NCBI RefSeq assembly: GCF_024228675.1
Contig: NZ_CP100461.1
Location: 2,539,398-2,603,397 of the forward strand
Reading direction: 5' to 3'
Source: Salinigranum marinum
Lineage (GTDB): Archaea; Halobacteriota; Halobacteria; Halobacteriales; Haloferacaceae
DNA length: 64,000 nt
Part shown: piece after piece, positions 26,696 to 35,453 of the stretch
Numbering within the stretch: the first letter of the stretch is position 1
Layout: each line of letters opens with the position of its first letter
Position numbers and translations under genes: made by a program
The notes under the pieces: generated by a model
Told to the model about the DNA's origin: nothing
What the model saw: the letters and a program-made list of their open reading frames with translations, nothing else
The model's database searches: none

Positions 26696-27910
26696 GTGAG
26701 AAGACGGAACGTTCTCGGGCTGATCGGTACGGGGGTCGCTGGGACCAGTGGCTGCCTCCGGTTGCAGGGCGGGGAGAATTCGACGCCGGACGGGTCGTCG
26801 ACGCCGGCGGGGTCACCGACGCCAGATGAGACTCCGTCGGATGGAACTCAACCAGACGACGGATCCGCGGAGGTAACGCTGACCGAAAGTTGGACCGGCG
26901 AGAGGGGTATCGACTTTATCTGGACAGTCGAAGGGGTTTTTTATTACAACGGTTACAACTACGCCGCCGAGGCGTCACACGGTGACGGCGTCAGGTGGTC
27001 GGCCGACACGACGCACGACGGGGTAGATGAGAACCTGGGTGCCGATGCGTTTGCAACCGATGGTCGGCACATGGTTTTCGGGTACGTTCCGGACCCCGAA
27101 GGGAACGAAGAGCAAGGTGGTCACTTCCACGCATACGACAGAGGAACCGGTGAAGAAGTGTGGGCCGCGAGTGCGCGGTCGGATGGAAAGCACAACTACA
27201 CGATCGGTGCTACAGTGATCGACGACATCGCCGTTCTCGCCGTCACGGACTACGGGTCGATGAGTCAGCAAGAACCGCTCGTATGGGGCGTCGATATCGA
27301 AACAGGCGAAGAGAGATGGCGGACCGACCAGTCGGCACTTCCGAGGTCGTTCATCAGCTATCTCGGCAGTTACGACGGTGAGGTTTACGTTGGGATGATG
27401 CCAGGCGGTGTGCAGGTGCTCGCAGGCGACACGGGCAGGGTGACTGACACACACGAATCGTGGTATATAGACAAATCCTGGGGCGAATCGTTCGGGGAGA
27501 TACACGGAGAGACACTGTTTGCGGCCTCCGAAGAAACGCTCGCCGCGCATCCACTCGGAGGGAACGGTCTCTCGTGGTCGACATCCGGGCTCGGTAGCGT
27601 GCACACGCCCCCCGCAGTCGACAATTCGCTGGTCGTCGTTGGCACCGAGGAGGGCGATGTGTACGCGTTCGAGCGTGGCTCCGGTGAGACGCGGTGGGAA
27701 GCCAGCATCACCAACCCCGTGGGGGCGATCGAAACGACGGGATCACACGTCTGGGTCGGGGATACGGATATCGGGCTGACGGCCTACGACCGAGAGACCG
27801 GTTCGCTGGTACACCGGTCGACGAAATCCGTCAACGGCGACGACATCGCCGTCGCGGACGACGTCCTGCTGCTCGGTGGGGACACCGCGACGGCGTACAC
27901 GATCGACTGA
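26696..27910 (+). CDS. PQQ-like beta-propeller lipoprotein
   Basis: 404 residues from a GTG at 26696; the twin-Arg-like start VRRRNVLGLIGTGVAGTSGC, with its lipobox cysteine, decides the start. A TATA-like aagtatatttatt lies about 30 bp upstream. After a Ser/Thr/Pro tether come repeated beta-propeller blades such as WGVDIETGEERWRT, VYAFERGSGETRWEASI and LTAYDRETGSLVHRST, which follow the PQQ-binding/WD-like repeat pattern. It is probably a Tat-exported, lipid-anchored surface protein. Enzymatic activity is not evident. Its DNA is visibly less GC-rich than the MFS gene. Confidence 0.75.
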   Translation: MRRRNVLGLIGTGVAGTSGCLRLQGGENSTPDGSSTPAGSPTPDETPSDGTQPDDGSAEVTLTESWTGERGIDFIWTVEGVFYYNGYNYAAEASHGDGVRWSADTTHDGVDENLGADAFATDGRHMVFGYVPDPEGNEEQGGHFHAYDRGTGEEVWAASARSDGKHNYTIGATVIDDIAVLAVTDYGSMSQQEPLVWGVDIETGEERWRTDQSALPRSFISYLGSYDGEVYVGMMPGGVQVLAGDTGRVTDTHESWYIDKSWGESFGEIHGETLFAASEETLAAHPLGGNGLSWSTSGLGSVHTPPAVDNSLVVVGTEEGDVYAFERGSGETRWEASITNPVGAIETTGSHVWVGDTDIGLTAYDRETGSLVHRSTKSVNGDDIAVADDVLLLGGDTATAYTID

Positions 27911-28093
27911 GGACGCCGGGAGAGTTCGACCCCGGCAGGGTTGACTCGGCCGAGAGGTGCGAGTTCGAGCCGGACGGCAGCCGGAGACGGGTTCGTGCGG
28001 CTCTGTGCGTCCGGTCGGGGGCGACAGGGAGACGGACGCGTTCACCTAGTGAAACATTTCATCGATTATCATCAAGTAGACATGAGTCGTAGA

Positions 28094-28103
28094 GGAGGTG
28101 ATC
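28094..28103 (+). promoter_or_regulatory. Strong Shine-Dalgarno sequence
   Basis: ggaggtgatc is fully complementary to the 3' end of archaeal 16S rRNA and sits 5 bp before the ATG at 28109. It fixes that ATG over the one at 28082. Most nearby genes lack such a site. Confidence 0.8.
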
Positions 28104-28108
28104 ACAAC

Positions 28109-29506
28109 ATGGCAGTTGGCTTCGAAATCGACGACGCGGTGGCACAGGAGCTCCGAGACGGGTTCATCGGAGACGTACTACTCTCGGAGGACGAGGAGGC
28201 CTACGACGAGGCACGGTCGGTCTGGAACGGGATGATCGACCGACGACCGGCGATCATCGCCCGGGTTGCGGGGACGGCAGACGTAGTTAAAGCGGTGAAC
28301 GTCGCCCGCGAGCACGACCTGCTCGTCTCGGTGAAAGGTGCCGGCCACAACATCGCGGGGAACGCCGTCTGCGACGACGGACTAATGATCGACCTCTCGC
28401 GCATGAAATCGGTCCAAGTCGACCCCGGGGAGAAAATCGCGCGCGTTGAGCCGGGTGTCGTTCTCTCCGAGTTCGACCACGAGGCGCAGGCGTTCGGCCT
28501 CGCGACGCCCGTCGGCTACAACTCCACGACGGGTATCGCCGGGCTCACGCTCGGCGGGGGGTTCGGCTGGCTCAGCCGGAAGCACGGCCTCACCGCGGAC
28601 AACCTGCTCTCGGCCGACGTCGTCACTGCTGCGGGCGAGTTCGTCCACGCGAGCGAGGAGGAGAACGCGGAACTCTTCTGGGGGCTCAGAGGCGGGAGCG
28701 GCAACTTCGGTATCGTCACCTCGTTCACCTTCCGGCTTCACGAGGTCGGTCCCGACGTGCTGTCCGGACTGCTCGTCTACCCGATCGAAGACGCCACCGA
28801 GGCGCTCCGCGGGTATCGTGACTTCACCGCTGGCGCGCCGGACGAGGTAACCGCCTGGTTCGTCCTTCGTCACGCCCCACCGCTTCCCTTCCTCGCCGAG
28901 GAGTGGCACGGCGCGCAGATACTCGCCATCGCCGTCTTCTACGCCGGCGACATGGACGAGGGTGAGGCGGCGTTCCAGCCCCTCCGTGCGGTGGGCGACC
29001 CCATCGCGGACGTCGTCTCGCCGCACGTCTACGCGGAGTGGCAGCAGGCGTTCGACGGCCTGCACGAACCGGGAGCGCGCAACTACTGGAAGTCACACAA
29101 CTTCGTCGAGATCACCGACGAGATGATCGACACGTTCGTCGACTCCATGGCGACGATGCCGTCGCCGATTTCGGAGATCGCCGTCGCCCAACTCGGCGGC
29201 GCGATCAACGACGTGCCGGTCGAGGCGACCGCCTACCCGCACCGCAACGCCGAGTTCCTGATGAACCTGCACACCCGCTGGGAGAACCCGGGCCAGGACG
29301 ACGAGTGCATCGCGTGGGCGCGCGAACTGTACGACGCGATGACGCCCCACGCGACCGGTGGCGTCTACGTCAACTTCGTCCCCGAGGACGTCGGGCAGGA
29401 GCAGGCCGCCTACCGCGAGAACTACGAACGGCTGGTGGCGCTCAAGAGCGAGTACGACCCCGAGAACCTCTTCCGGATGAACCAGAACGTAAAGCCGGTG
29501 GCCTGA
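28109..29506 (+). CDS. FAD-linked oxidase, berberine-bridge-enzyme type
   Basis: 465 residues from the ATG after the strong ribosome-binding site. The FAD_binding_4 domain has SVKGAGHNIAGNAVCDDGLMIDLS, whose His is the usual 8-alpha-histidyl FAD attachment site, and TGIAGLTLGGGFGWLSRKHGL. The second covalent cysteine seen in bicovalent enzymes is replaced (VGYNS), so only a mono-covalent flavin is expected. The C-terminal BBE motif YRENYERLVALKSEYDPENLFRMNQN is intact. It probably oxidises a sugar or secondary alcohol with O2 as acceptor; the substrate is unknown. Confidence 0.85.
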   Translation: MAVGFEIDDAVAQELRDGFIGDVLLSEDEEAYDEARSVWNGMIDRRPAIIARVAGTADVVKAVNVAREHDLLVSVKGAGHNIAGNAVCDDGLMIDLSRMKSVQVDPGEKIARVEPGVVLSEFDHEAQAFGLATPVGYNSTTGIAGLTLGGGFGWLSRKHGLTADNLLSADVVTAAGEFVHASEEENAELFWGLRGGSGNFGIVTSFTFRLHEVGPDVLSGLLVYPIEDATEALRGYRDFTAGAPDEVTAWFVLRHAPPLPFLAEEWHGAQILAIAVFYAGDMDEGEAAFQPLRAVGDPIADVVSPHVYAEWQQAFDGLHEPGARNYWKSHNFVEITDEMIDTFVDSMATMPSPISEIAVAQLGGAINDVPVEATAYPHRNAEFLMNLHTRWENPGQDDECIAWARELYDAMTPHATGGVYVNFVPEDVGQEQAAYRENYERLVALKSEYDPENLFRMNQNVKPVA

Positions 29507-29636
29507 GTTCCCGGGCACTCTCTTCTCCGTCGACCCCGAACGCCCGAGAAGGGAAGCATCCACGGATCGTTTGGGAGGTCGGATCGACTGTTAATTGTTA
29601 ACAAACGTTTATCCTTGACTGAGGAGTGAGATGTGC

Positions 29637-30461
29637 ATGGAGTCACCGCTCGAAGACATCGAATTCCTCGCCCGCTCGGAACACCGGACGGCGGTGCTCG
29701 ATGCGCTGGAGCAGTCCGTGCGTGACCGCGCCGACCTTCGCATGATGACGGGTGCCTCCGCGCCGACCATCAGCCGAATCCTCTCGGATTTCGAGGAACG
29801 ACGGTGGGTTCTCCGGAACGGCCCCGTGTACGAGGCGACGCAGCTCGGCGAGTACGTGGCCGAAGAGTTCGGCGAACTTCGCGACGCGATGGCGACGGAG
29901 CGGAAGTTACGCGACGTCTGGCGATGGCTCCCGCGCGAGATGGAGGGGTTCACCGTCGACCTGTTCGCCGATGCGGTGGTCTCGTACCCCGGTCCTGGCT
30001 ACCCCTACGAACCCGTCGAACGCGTCACGTGGCTCATCGAGGAGACGACAGCCATGCGCGGCTTCGGAACGACCGTCTTCAAGTCGATAAACAACGAGAC
30101 GGTCTGCCTCTGCGTCGACGAGGGCATGACGTACGAGTACGTCTACTCGCCCGAGGTGCTCCGGGCGACCGTCTCGTGGAACCCCAAGCGGGTGTTCGAG
30201 GCGGCCGCGCACGACAACTGCACCATCCTCGTCAACGACGCCCTCCCCGACGAACAGCGGTGTGGGCTGGGCATCTTCGACGACCGGATCGGGATCTGCT
30301 GTCACGACGGCCGGACGGGCGCGCTCGAAGCGATCATCGACACCGACGCACCGGAGGCGCGCGAGTGGGCCGTCTCGGTCTTCGACCGGCACCGTGCCGC
30401 CGCACGACCGCTCACCGAGAGCGAAGAGGCCGAACTGTTCCCGCAGGAACTGGTCGCCTGA
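29637..30461 (+). CDS. Winged-helix regulator with FilR1-like middle domain
   Basis: 274 residues from the ATG at 29637 (an ATG at 29631 would add two). An N-terminal winged helix (about residues 5-75) contains EFLARSEHRTAVLDALEQS, MTGASAPTISRILSDFEERRWV and YEATQLGEYVAEEF, the common layout of haloarchaeal HTH proteins with the FilR1 (methanogenesis-regulator-like) middle domain at about 110-245. It is on the same strand as the FAD oxidase with its own AT-rich upstream (gttaacaaacgtttatcc). The effector is unknown. Confidence 0.65.
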   Translation: MESPLEDIEFLARSEHRTAVLDALEQSVRDRADLRMMTGASAPTISRILSDFEERRWVLRNGPVYEATQLGEYVAEEFGELRDAMATERKLRDVWRWLPREMEGFTVDLFADAVVSYPGPGYPYEPVERVTWLIEETTAMRGFGTTVFKSINNETVCLCVDEGMTYEYVYSPEVLRATVSWNPKRVFEAAAHDNCTILVNDALPDEQRCGLGIFDDRIGICCHDGRTGALEAIIDTDAPEAREWAVSVFDRHRAAARPLTESEEAELFPQELVA

Positions 30462-30535
30462 CCGCTCGTCGTCGGGTCGGCGACCGCCGTGTTCGGCCAG
30501 CTGAACATCACGCGCAGCGCGGATTCCACAGCCGA

Positions 30536-30574
30536 GTAATAACTCTTAATATTTCGTGACGGCTGAGTTATTAC
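30536..30574 (+). promoter_or_regulatory. Perfect 10-bp inverted repeat around the nikR1 TATA box
   Basis: gtaataactc (30536-30545) and gagttattac (30565-30574) are exact reverse complements separated by 19 bp, and the second arm touches the ATG of nikR1. The TATA-like cttaatattt lies just inside. A regulator bound here would block TBP, which fits autoregulation. The spacing differs from the 6-16-6 Escherichia coli NikR operator. Confidence 0.6.
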
Positions 30575-31003
30575 ATGACCGTCGTCAGTGTCTCGATGCC
30601 GGAAGAATTGCTCAACCGGATCGACCAGTTCGCGGACGACCACGGCTACACCGGCCGGAGTGAGGTACTCCGTGAGGCGAGCCGCAACCTCCTCGGCGAG
30701 TTCCAAGACAAGAAGCTCGAAGACCGCGAGCTGATGGGCATCGTCACCGTCGTCTTCGACTACGAGACGACCAGCGTGGAGGAGAAGATGATGCGCCTCC
30801 GCCACGAGTACGAAGACGTCGTCGCCTCGAACTTCCACAGCCACGTCGGCGGCCATCACTGCATGGAACTGTTCGTCCTCGAGGGATCGCTCGAGGAGAT
30901 CTCCACGTTCGTCGGGAAGATCCGGGCAACCAAAGACACGCTCACCGTCGACTACTCGGTCCTGCCGGTCGACGACTTCGGCCCGCTGGCGGATATTAGC
31001 TAA
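30575..31003 (+). CDS. nikR: NikR nickel-responsive regulator, canonical ligand set
   Basis: 142 residues. A ribbon-helix-helix domain ([37 protein letters not shown]) is joined to an ACT-like metal-binding domain. The metal ligands of E. coli NikR (His76, His87, His89, Cys95) are all present at His77, His88, His90 and Cys96, within [21 protein letters not shown]. It should therefore bind Ni2+ as a square-planar site and repress uptake genes. It heads the metal-transport island and is probably leaderless, with the inverted repeat at 30536-30574 over its promoter. Confidence 0.9.
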   Translation: MTVVSVSMPEELLNRIDQFADDHGYTGRSEVLREASRNLLGEFQDKKLEDRELMGIVTVVFDYETTSVEEKMMRLRHEYEDVVASNFHSHVGGHHCMELFVLEGSLEEISTFVGKIRATKDTLTVDYSVLPVDDFGPLADIS

Positions 31004-31138
31004 ACCGTTTTAACACACTGTTCGTTCCCGAGTTCACCGACACGGCGGCAACTGCCGGGTCCAGCGACCGCCGAATATTAACTCCTCGAGGTAAAATCGC
31101 AGTTTTTATTAATTTAAGTGCTATATTTAACAATCACG

Positions 31139-32170
31139 ATGACGCCCCTCACTCGACGGAACGTGCTCCGCGGAGCCGGTGCGAGCGTGGTCGCGGCCTC
31201 GACCGTCGCTGGCTGTCTCGGACGGAGAGGAAGCGGAGCCCTCGACGCCCTCACCCTCGCGTACGTGCCGATCTACCCGAACATGCAACACTACGTGATG
31301 TCCGAGGAGGGCTACTACGACGACGTTCCGGCCGACGTCACTGTCGAGCGCTTCAGCACCGGCCCGAGTGTCGTGAAGGCCTTCGCCAGCGGGAGCGTCG
31401 ACGTCGCCCTGTTCGGCATCACTCCGGCGATGGTGCTCGTCGACAAAGGCACCGAAGCCGGCGTGCTCGCGGCGAGTTCCAGGAACGGCTTCAAGCTCAT
31501 GGCGACGACCGAGGTCGTCGACCTGTACGAGCGGGAGGGCCCGACCACCTTCGAGCGCTTCGAGCGGGAGCACGGGCGCAGGATACGGTTCGGGGCCCCG
31601 CCGGACGGGAGCGTCCCCGACATCGTCCTGCGGTACTGGATCGAAGAGGAGTTCGGCGTCGGCGAGATGGAGTCGGTCGTCGACAAGTCGAACGTCCCGC
31701 CGGCGAAGGCCGTCCAGACGATCCAGTCGGGCGACATCGACGCGACGATCGTCCAGGAACCGTTCGCGACCATCGTCGGTCAGGACGACGCCTTCGATGG
31801 GCTCGCGTGGTCCGGTGCCGTTCTCGAAGACCATCCCGTCACGGTGCTGTTCGCGAACCAGCGGGTGATCGACGCCAGGGAAGTCGCGCAGTCACTGGTC
31901 GAACAGCACGTCGCGGCGACCGAGTTCACGACTGAATCGCCCGACACGGCCGCAGCTCACGCCGCGTCCGTGATCGGCTCTGGCGTGAGCGAGGACCTCG
32001 CCGCGGCGGCTATGCAGTCCCGTGCCGCCGACTTCCTCTCGAACCCGCACACCGTCACCGACCAGGCGGCGACGATGGGCGACTTCGTTGCGAGTGTCGG
32101 CAACATCGACGAACCGGTCGCGACGGCGGACCTGTTCGCCGTCGAGGCCTACGACGCCCTCCAGTCATGA
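31139..32170 (+). CDS. ABC transporter substrate-binding lipoprotein, NitT/TauT type
   Basis: 343 residues from the ATG at 31139; a TATA-like tttttattaattt lies about 27 bp upstream. The start MTPLTRRNVLRGAGASVVAASTVAGC has a twin-arginine-like motif and a lipobox. The mature part follows the NMT1/SsuA-like fold (LTLAYVPIYPNMQHYVMSEEGYY, VKAFASGSVDVALFGITPAM). Family members bind nitrate, taurine, sulfonates, thiamine precursors and similar small molecules. Located between two nikR genes and an ECF nickel importer, this one may bind nickel or a nickel chelate; that is inference from context only. Confidence 0.75.
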   Translation: MTPLTRRNVLRGAGASVVAASTVAGCLGRRGSGALDALTLAYVPIYPNMQHYVMSEEGYYDDVPADVTVERFSTGPSVVKAFASGSVDVALFGITPAMVLVDKGTEAGVLAASSRNGFKLMATTEVVDLYEREGPTTFERFEREHGRRIRFGAPPDGSVPDIVLRYWIEEEFGVGEMESVVDKSNVPPAKAVQTIQSGDIDATIVQEPFATIVGQDDAFDGLAWSGAVLEDHPVTVLFANQRVIDAREVAQSLVEQHVAATEFTTESPDTAAAHAASVIGSGVSEDLAAAAMQSRAADFLSNPHTVTDQAATMGDFVASVGNIDEPVATADLFAVEAYDALQS

Positions 32171-33009
32171 GTTTCCGGACTGGTGTCAGCACCGAGGCGT
32201 CCGAGCCCACCCGGATCAGGGGCGACCTCCGTCGATATCTCCGTGGTCTCGGGGGGCTTGGTGTCTTTCTCGTCGTCTGGTGGGTCGGCGCGGCGACGAC
32301 CCAGCCGTCGTATCTCGTACCGGGACCCGTCGACTCGGCCCGGGCGTTCCTCGAACTGTTCGCGACCTCGACCACCGTCGCCGTCCCCCTCGTGCGTGCC
32401 GAGGTGGTCCTGCCGACGGGGTTCGCACACCTCGCACAGACGCTGTTCCACTACGTTCCCGGGTTGCTCGTCGGCGCAGCCAGCGGGATCGGTCTCGGGT
32501 TGACGATGGGGTGGAGCGGGAGACTCGACGATTGGTTACAGCCACTCGTCCGGGTCCTCCGCCCGATTCCGCCGCTCGCGTGGATCGTCTTCGCGATCGT
32601 CTGGTTCGGTATCCACCACACCGGCGCGGCGTTCATCGTCTTCGTCGGGGCGTTTTGGATCAACTTCTACGGTGCCTACGGGGGGGTCGAAGGCGTCTCG
32701 GGCGAGTTGACCGACGCCGCCTCGACGCTCGGCGTCGAACGTGACTGCTCGATGCTGCGGCTCGTCGTGCTGCCGAGTGCGACGGCGCAGGTGTTGACCG
32801 GGTTCCGGACGAGCATCGGTCGGTGCTGGATGATCGTGGTCGGCGCCGAACTGTTCGGCGCACCCGGCGTCGGCTACGAGATCATCAACGCCTCGAACAA
32901 CCTCGCGATGGCGACCAGCGTCGCCTACATGTTCCTCATCAGCCTCGCCTTCCTGTGTACGGACGTCGGGTTTCGACTCGTCGAACGGAGGGTCCTCGCG
33001 TGGCGCTGA
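32167..33009 (+). CDS. ABC transporter permease, NitT/TauT type
   Basis: 280 residues, overlapping the binding-protein gene by 4 bp (ATGA). It has about six transmembrane segments and the conserved loop of this class, PLVRVLRPIPPLAWIVFAIVWFGIHHTGAAFIVFVGAFWINFYGAYGGV (about residues 118-165), followed by the EAA-like ASTLGVERDCSMLRLVVLPSATAQVLTG cytoplasmic loop that docks the ATPase. It forms the membrane channel of the importer encoded here. The substrate is not deducible from the permease. Confidence 0.85.
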   Translation: MSFRTGVSTEASEPTRIRGDLRRYLRGLGGLGVFLVVWWVGAATTQPSYLVPGPVDSARAFLELFATSTTVAVPLVRAEVVLPTGFAHLAQTLFHYVPGLLVGAASGIGLGLTMGWSGRLDDWLQPLVRVLRPIPPLAWIVFAIVWFGIHHTGAAFIVFVGAFWINFYGAYGGVEGVSGELTDAASTLGVERDCSMLRLVVLPSATAQVLTGFRTSIGRCWMIVVGAELFGAPGVGYEIINASNNLAMATSVAYMFLISLAFLCTDVGFRLVERRVLAWR

Positions 33010-33788
33010 GTGATACGTCACCACCGGAGAGAACGGCCGGCGGGGAGATCGAGATCAGGAACGTCAGCAAGGCGTACGAGTCGACGCAGGCGCTCGCAGG
33101 CGTCTCCGTTTCGGTCGCGGAAGGGGAGTTCTGCTGTGTCGTCGGGCCATCAGGCTGTGGCAAGACCACGCTACTGCGGACGATTGCCGGGCTCGAAACC
33201 CCCGACAGCGGTTCGGTGGTAATCAATGAAGAGCCGGTCACCGATCCGGGTCTCGATCGAGGGATGGTCTTTCAGGAGTACGCGCTGTTCCCGTGGCGGA
33301 CCGTCCGCGGGAACGTCCGGTTCGGTCTCGACCGGCCCGCGTGTGACTGCCCGGACTGCGAGGCACGAGTCCGGGACCTGATCGACCTCGTCGGACTCGA
33401 CGGGTTCGAGGGCGCGTACCCGAAGGAACTGTCCGGTGGGATGAAACAGCGCGTCGGGATCGCCCGCGCGCTCGCCGTCGACCCGGCAATCTTGTTGATG
33501 GACGAGCCGTTCGCGAGCGTCGACGCACGGACACGCGACCGTCTGCACGGTGAACTACTCGACATCTGGGCACGGACAGCCCAGACCGTCGTGTTCGTCA
33601 CTCACGACATCGACGAGGCGGTGACACTAGCCGACCGAGTCGTCGTCATGGACGCCGACCCCGGCACCGTCCAGTCGACCGTCTCGATCGACCTAGAGCG
33701 CCCGCGCGAGCGGACGGCTCACGGCTTCGTCGACCACGTCGCACGGATCAGGGACGAGCTCGGCAGCCCGAACGGTACTAACTACTAG
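33000..33788 (+). CDS. ABC transporter ATP-binding protein, NitT/TauT type
   Basis: 262 residues from a GTG at 33000, which overlaps the permease gene by 10 bp and is the start that gives a normal length. Walker A GPSGCGKTT, signature LSGGMKQRVGIARAL, Walker B ILLMDEPF and the H-loop VTHDIDEA are all present, with a Q-loop in VFQEYALFPW. An unusual CDCPDC pair sits after the Q-loop (about residue 116) and could bind a metal. It completes a self-contained three-gene importer. Confidence 0.85.
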   Translation: MALSDTSPPERTAGGEIEIRNVSKAYESTQALAGVSVSVAEGEFCCVVGPSGCGKTTLLRTIAGLETPDSGSVVINEEPVTDPGLDRGMVFQEYALFPWRTVRGNVRFGLDRPACDCPDCEARVRDLIDLVGLDGFEGAYPKELSGGMKQRVGIARALAVDPAILLMDEPFASVDARTRDRLHGELLDIWARTAQTVVFVTHDIDEAVTLADRVVVMDADPGTVQSTVSIDLERPRERTAHGFVDHVARIRDELGSPNGTNY

Positions 33789-33865
33789 CAGCTACTTCCC
33801 GCAAAGTTAGCAAAATTATAGAATAACACCGCTATATCTATTATCTCTGAGCCAAGTTTTATTAT

Positions 33866-34315
33866 ATGCCCATCGTGAGCTCCTCGATGACTGAGCGCCT
33901 TCGGGACGACCTCGATCGGTTCGTCGAGGACCACGGCTACAGCGGCCGAAGCGAGGTGATTCGTGAAGCGTGCCGATCACTACTCGACGAGTATCAGCAG
34001 ACCGAATACGAGGGCCGACGGGTGCTGGGAACCATCACTGCCGTCTTCGGATACGATGCGCCGGAGATCGAACGCCGCATGATGGACGTTCGCCACGAGT
34101 TCGAGGCGTCGATCATATCGAATTCGCACGACTGCCTCACCGACAACGGGGGCTGTGTGGAGACGTTCGTCGTCGAGGGCGAGTACGACGTCGTCCTGAA
34201 TTTCATCGCGACCGTGCGCGGCGTGGACGAGTCCGTCTCCGTCGAATACACGACCGCCCCGATCGATGTGATGACCATCGAGGCGGGGGAGCCGCTCGGC
34301 GAGAACTCGGGATAG
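33866..34315 (+). CDS. nikR: NikR paralogue with altered metal ligands
   Basis: 149 residues, aligning along its whole length with the first NikR (VSSSMTERLRDDLDRFVEDHGYSGRSEVIREACRSLL, then RHEFEASIISNSHDCLTDNGGCVETFVVEG). The ligand positions read His77, His88, Cys90 and Cys97, so one histidine is replaced by cysteine and the loop is one residue longer. It may sense a different metal or the same metal with different affinity. A TATA-like element about 28 bp upstream of the ATG suggests a leaderless transcript. The gene symbol reflects the family, not proven nickel specificity. Confidence 0.8.
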   Translation: MPIVSSSMTERLRDDLDRFVEDHGYSGRSEVIREACRSLLDEYQQTEYEGRRVLGTITAVFGYDAPEIERRMMDVRHEFEASIISNSHDCLTDNGGCVETFVVEGEYDVVLNFIATVRGVDESVSVEYTTAPIDVMTIEAGEPLGENSG

Positions 34316-34443
34316 CTGCCGGAGTGTGGGTCGAGGAACCAGCTCGGTATCAATAACAGCGTCTCGTTCCCGAAGAGTTATTATCTGCTTCTCTTTCAAA
34401 AGGTAACTTTATTATGTTTAGTGTTGAAATTGCTAACATAGCT

Positions 34444-35124
34444 ATGGCACACATTCACCTCGGTGAGGGGTCGTTTCCGCTGTGGGCACTGGTGCTGTGG
34501 ACTGCCCTCGGCGCCGCCCTGGTCGGCGCAGTCGTCTATCGGGTCCGGAAAGGTGGTATCAAAACACACCAGATCGCGCTTGCCGGCATCGGCGCGGCCG
34601 CGAGCTTCGCGATCTTCCAGTTGAACATCCCGGTCTGGGGTGGCATCCACATGAACCTCACCGGGCTCGTCGGGATCCTCGCCGGACCGCTCCTCGGTGT
34701 GCTCATCGCGCTCGTGGTCAACATCTTCTCGGCTGCGCTCGGTCACGGTGCCGTCGGCCTCCTCGGCGCGAACACGCTTGTCAACGCCTCCGAAGCGATC
34801 GTCGCCTACTACGCGTTCAGGACGCTGCTCCGGATGGACTGGGACGTCTTCCCCGCCAGCGCGAGCGCGGCGACGCTCGGCCTGTCGGCGGGGGCCGTCC
34901 TGATGGGTGCGATCATCGTCATCAGCGGGGTGAACGGGAGCGCGCTGCCCCGCGGAGATCTGACGATCGCCGTCGCCGGTCTGGTCGGCCTCAACCTCGG
35001 CGTCGCGGTGATCGAGGGCCTCCTGACCGGCTTCGTCGTCCAGTTCCTCGCCTCGGTCCGGCCCGACCTCGTCGGGCTCGCCGACCGCACCGCCAGTGAG
35101 GAGTCCGCCGGGGTGACCGCCTGA
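34444..35124 (+). CDS. cbiM: ECF-type nickel/cobalt importer, substrate-specific membrane protein (CbiM/NikM)
   Basis: 226 residues from the ATG at 34444. Several hydrophobic segments are present, with the conserved LNIPVWGGIHMNLTGLVGILAGPLLG and GHGAVGLLGANTLVNASEAIVAYYAF stretches. An in-frame ATG at 34414 would add MFSVEIANIA, but the later start is preferred because CbiM/NikM need a histidine at the mature N-terminus. Here MAHIHLGEG becomes AHIH after removal of Met. A TATA-like tttatta lies about 30 bp before 34444. In this context the metal is more likely nickel. Confidence 0.85.
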   Translation: MAHIHLGEGSFPLWALVLWTALGAALVGAVVYRVRKGGIKTHQIALAGIGAAASFAIFQLNIPVWGGIHMNLTGLVGILAGPLLGVLIALVVNIFSAALGHGAVGLLGANTLVNASEAIVAYYAFRTLLRMDWDVFPASASAATLGLSAGAVLMGAIIVISGVNGSALPRGDLTIAVAGLVGLNLGVAVIEGLLTGFVVQFLASVRPDLVGLADRTASEESAGVTA

Positions 35125-35453
35125 TGCAGCGCTGGAAGCAGTATGGCGGACTCGCCGGTCTGTTCGCGGTCTGTCTCGCTGCCGGGCTCTGGGGCTTCAC
35201 CTCGACGGGCGGGGCACTCCCCTGGGCCAAGCGCTCGGCACAGGCGCTACAGCGTGGCGTCCAGCAAAGCGGTGGCGCACTCGTCGACCTCGGGCGAGGG
35301 ATCGTCGTCGCCGGTCCGATCCGCAAGGGCGGGCTGATGCTCGAGTTCGTCGGCGTGGTCGTCCTGCTCACCGTCATCGGAGTCGGCCTGTACGTGTACG
35401 CTAACCGCTACCACGGGGTCGACGAGCCGGAACGCACGGCCCGGTCACCGTGA
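35124..35453 (+). CDS. Small membrane component of the ECF metal importer (NikN/CbiN-like)
   Basis: 109 residues, starting in a TGATG overlap with cbiM. Two hydrophobic segments (about residues 10-28 and 72-92: LMLEFVGVVVLLTVIGVGLYVYA) flank an extracytoplasmic loop, the topology of NikN/CbiN accessory subunits that couple substrate capture to CbiM/NikM. Sequence similarity within this class is low, so the call rests on size, topology and position between cbiM and cbiQ. The loop contains no cysteine or histidine cluster. Confidence 0.7.
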   Translation: MQRWKQYGGLAGLFAVCLAAGLWGFTSTGGALPWAKRSAQALQRGVQQSGGALVDLGRGIVVAGPIRKGGLMLEFVGVVVLLTVIGVGLYVYANRYHGVDEPERTARSP

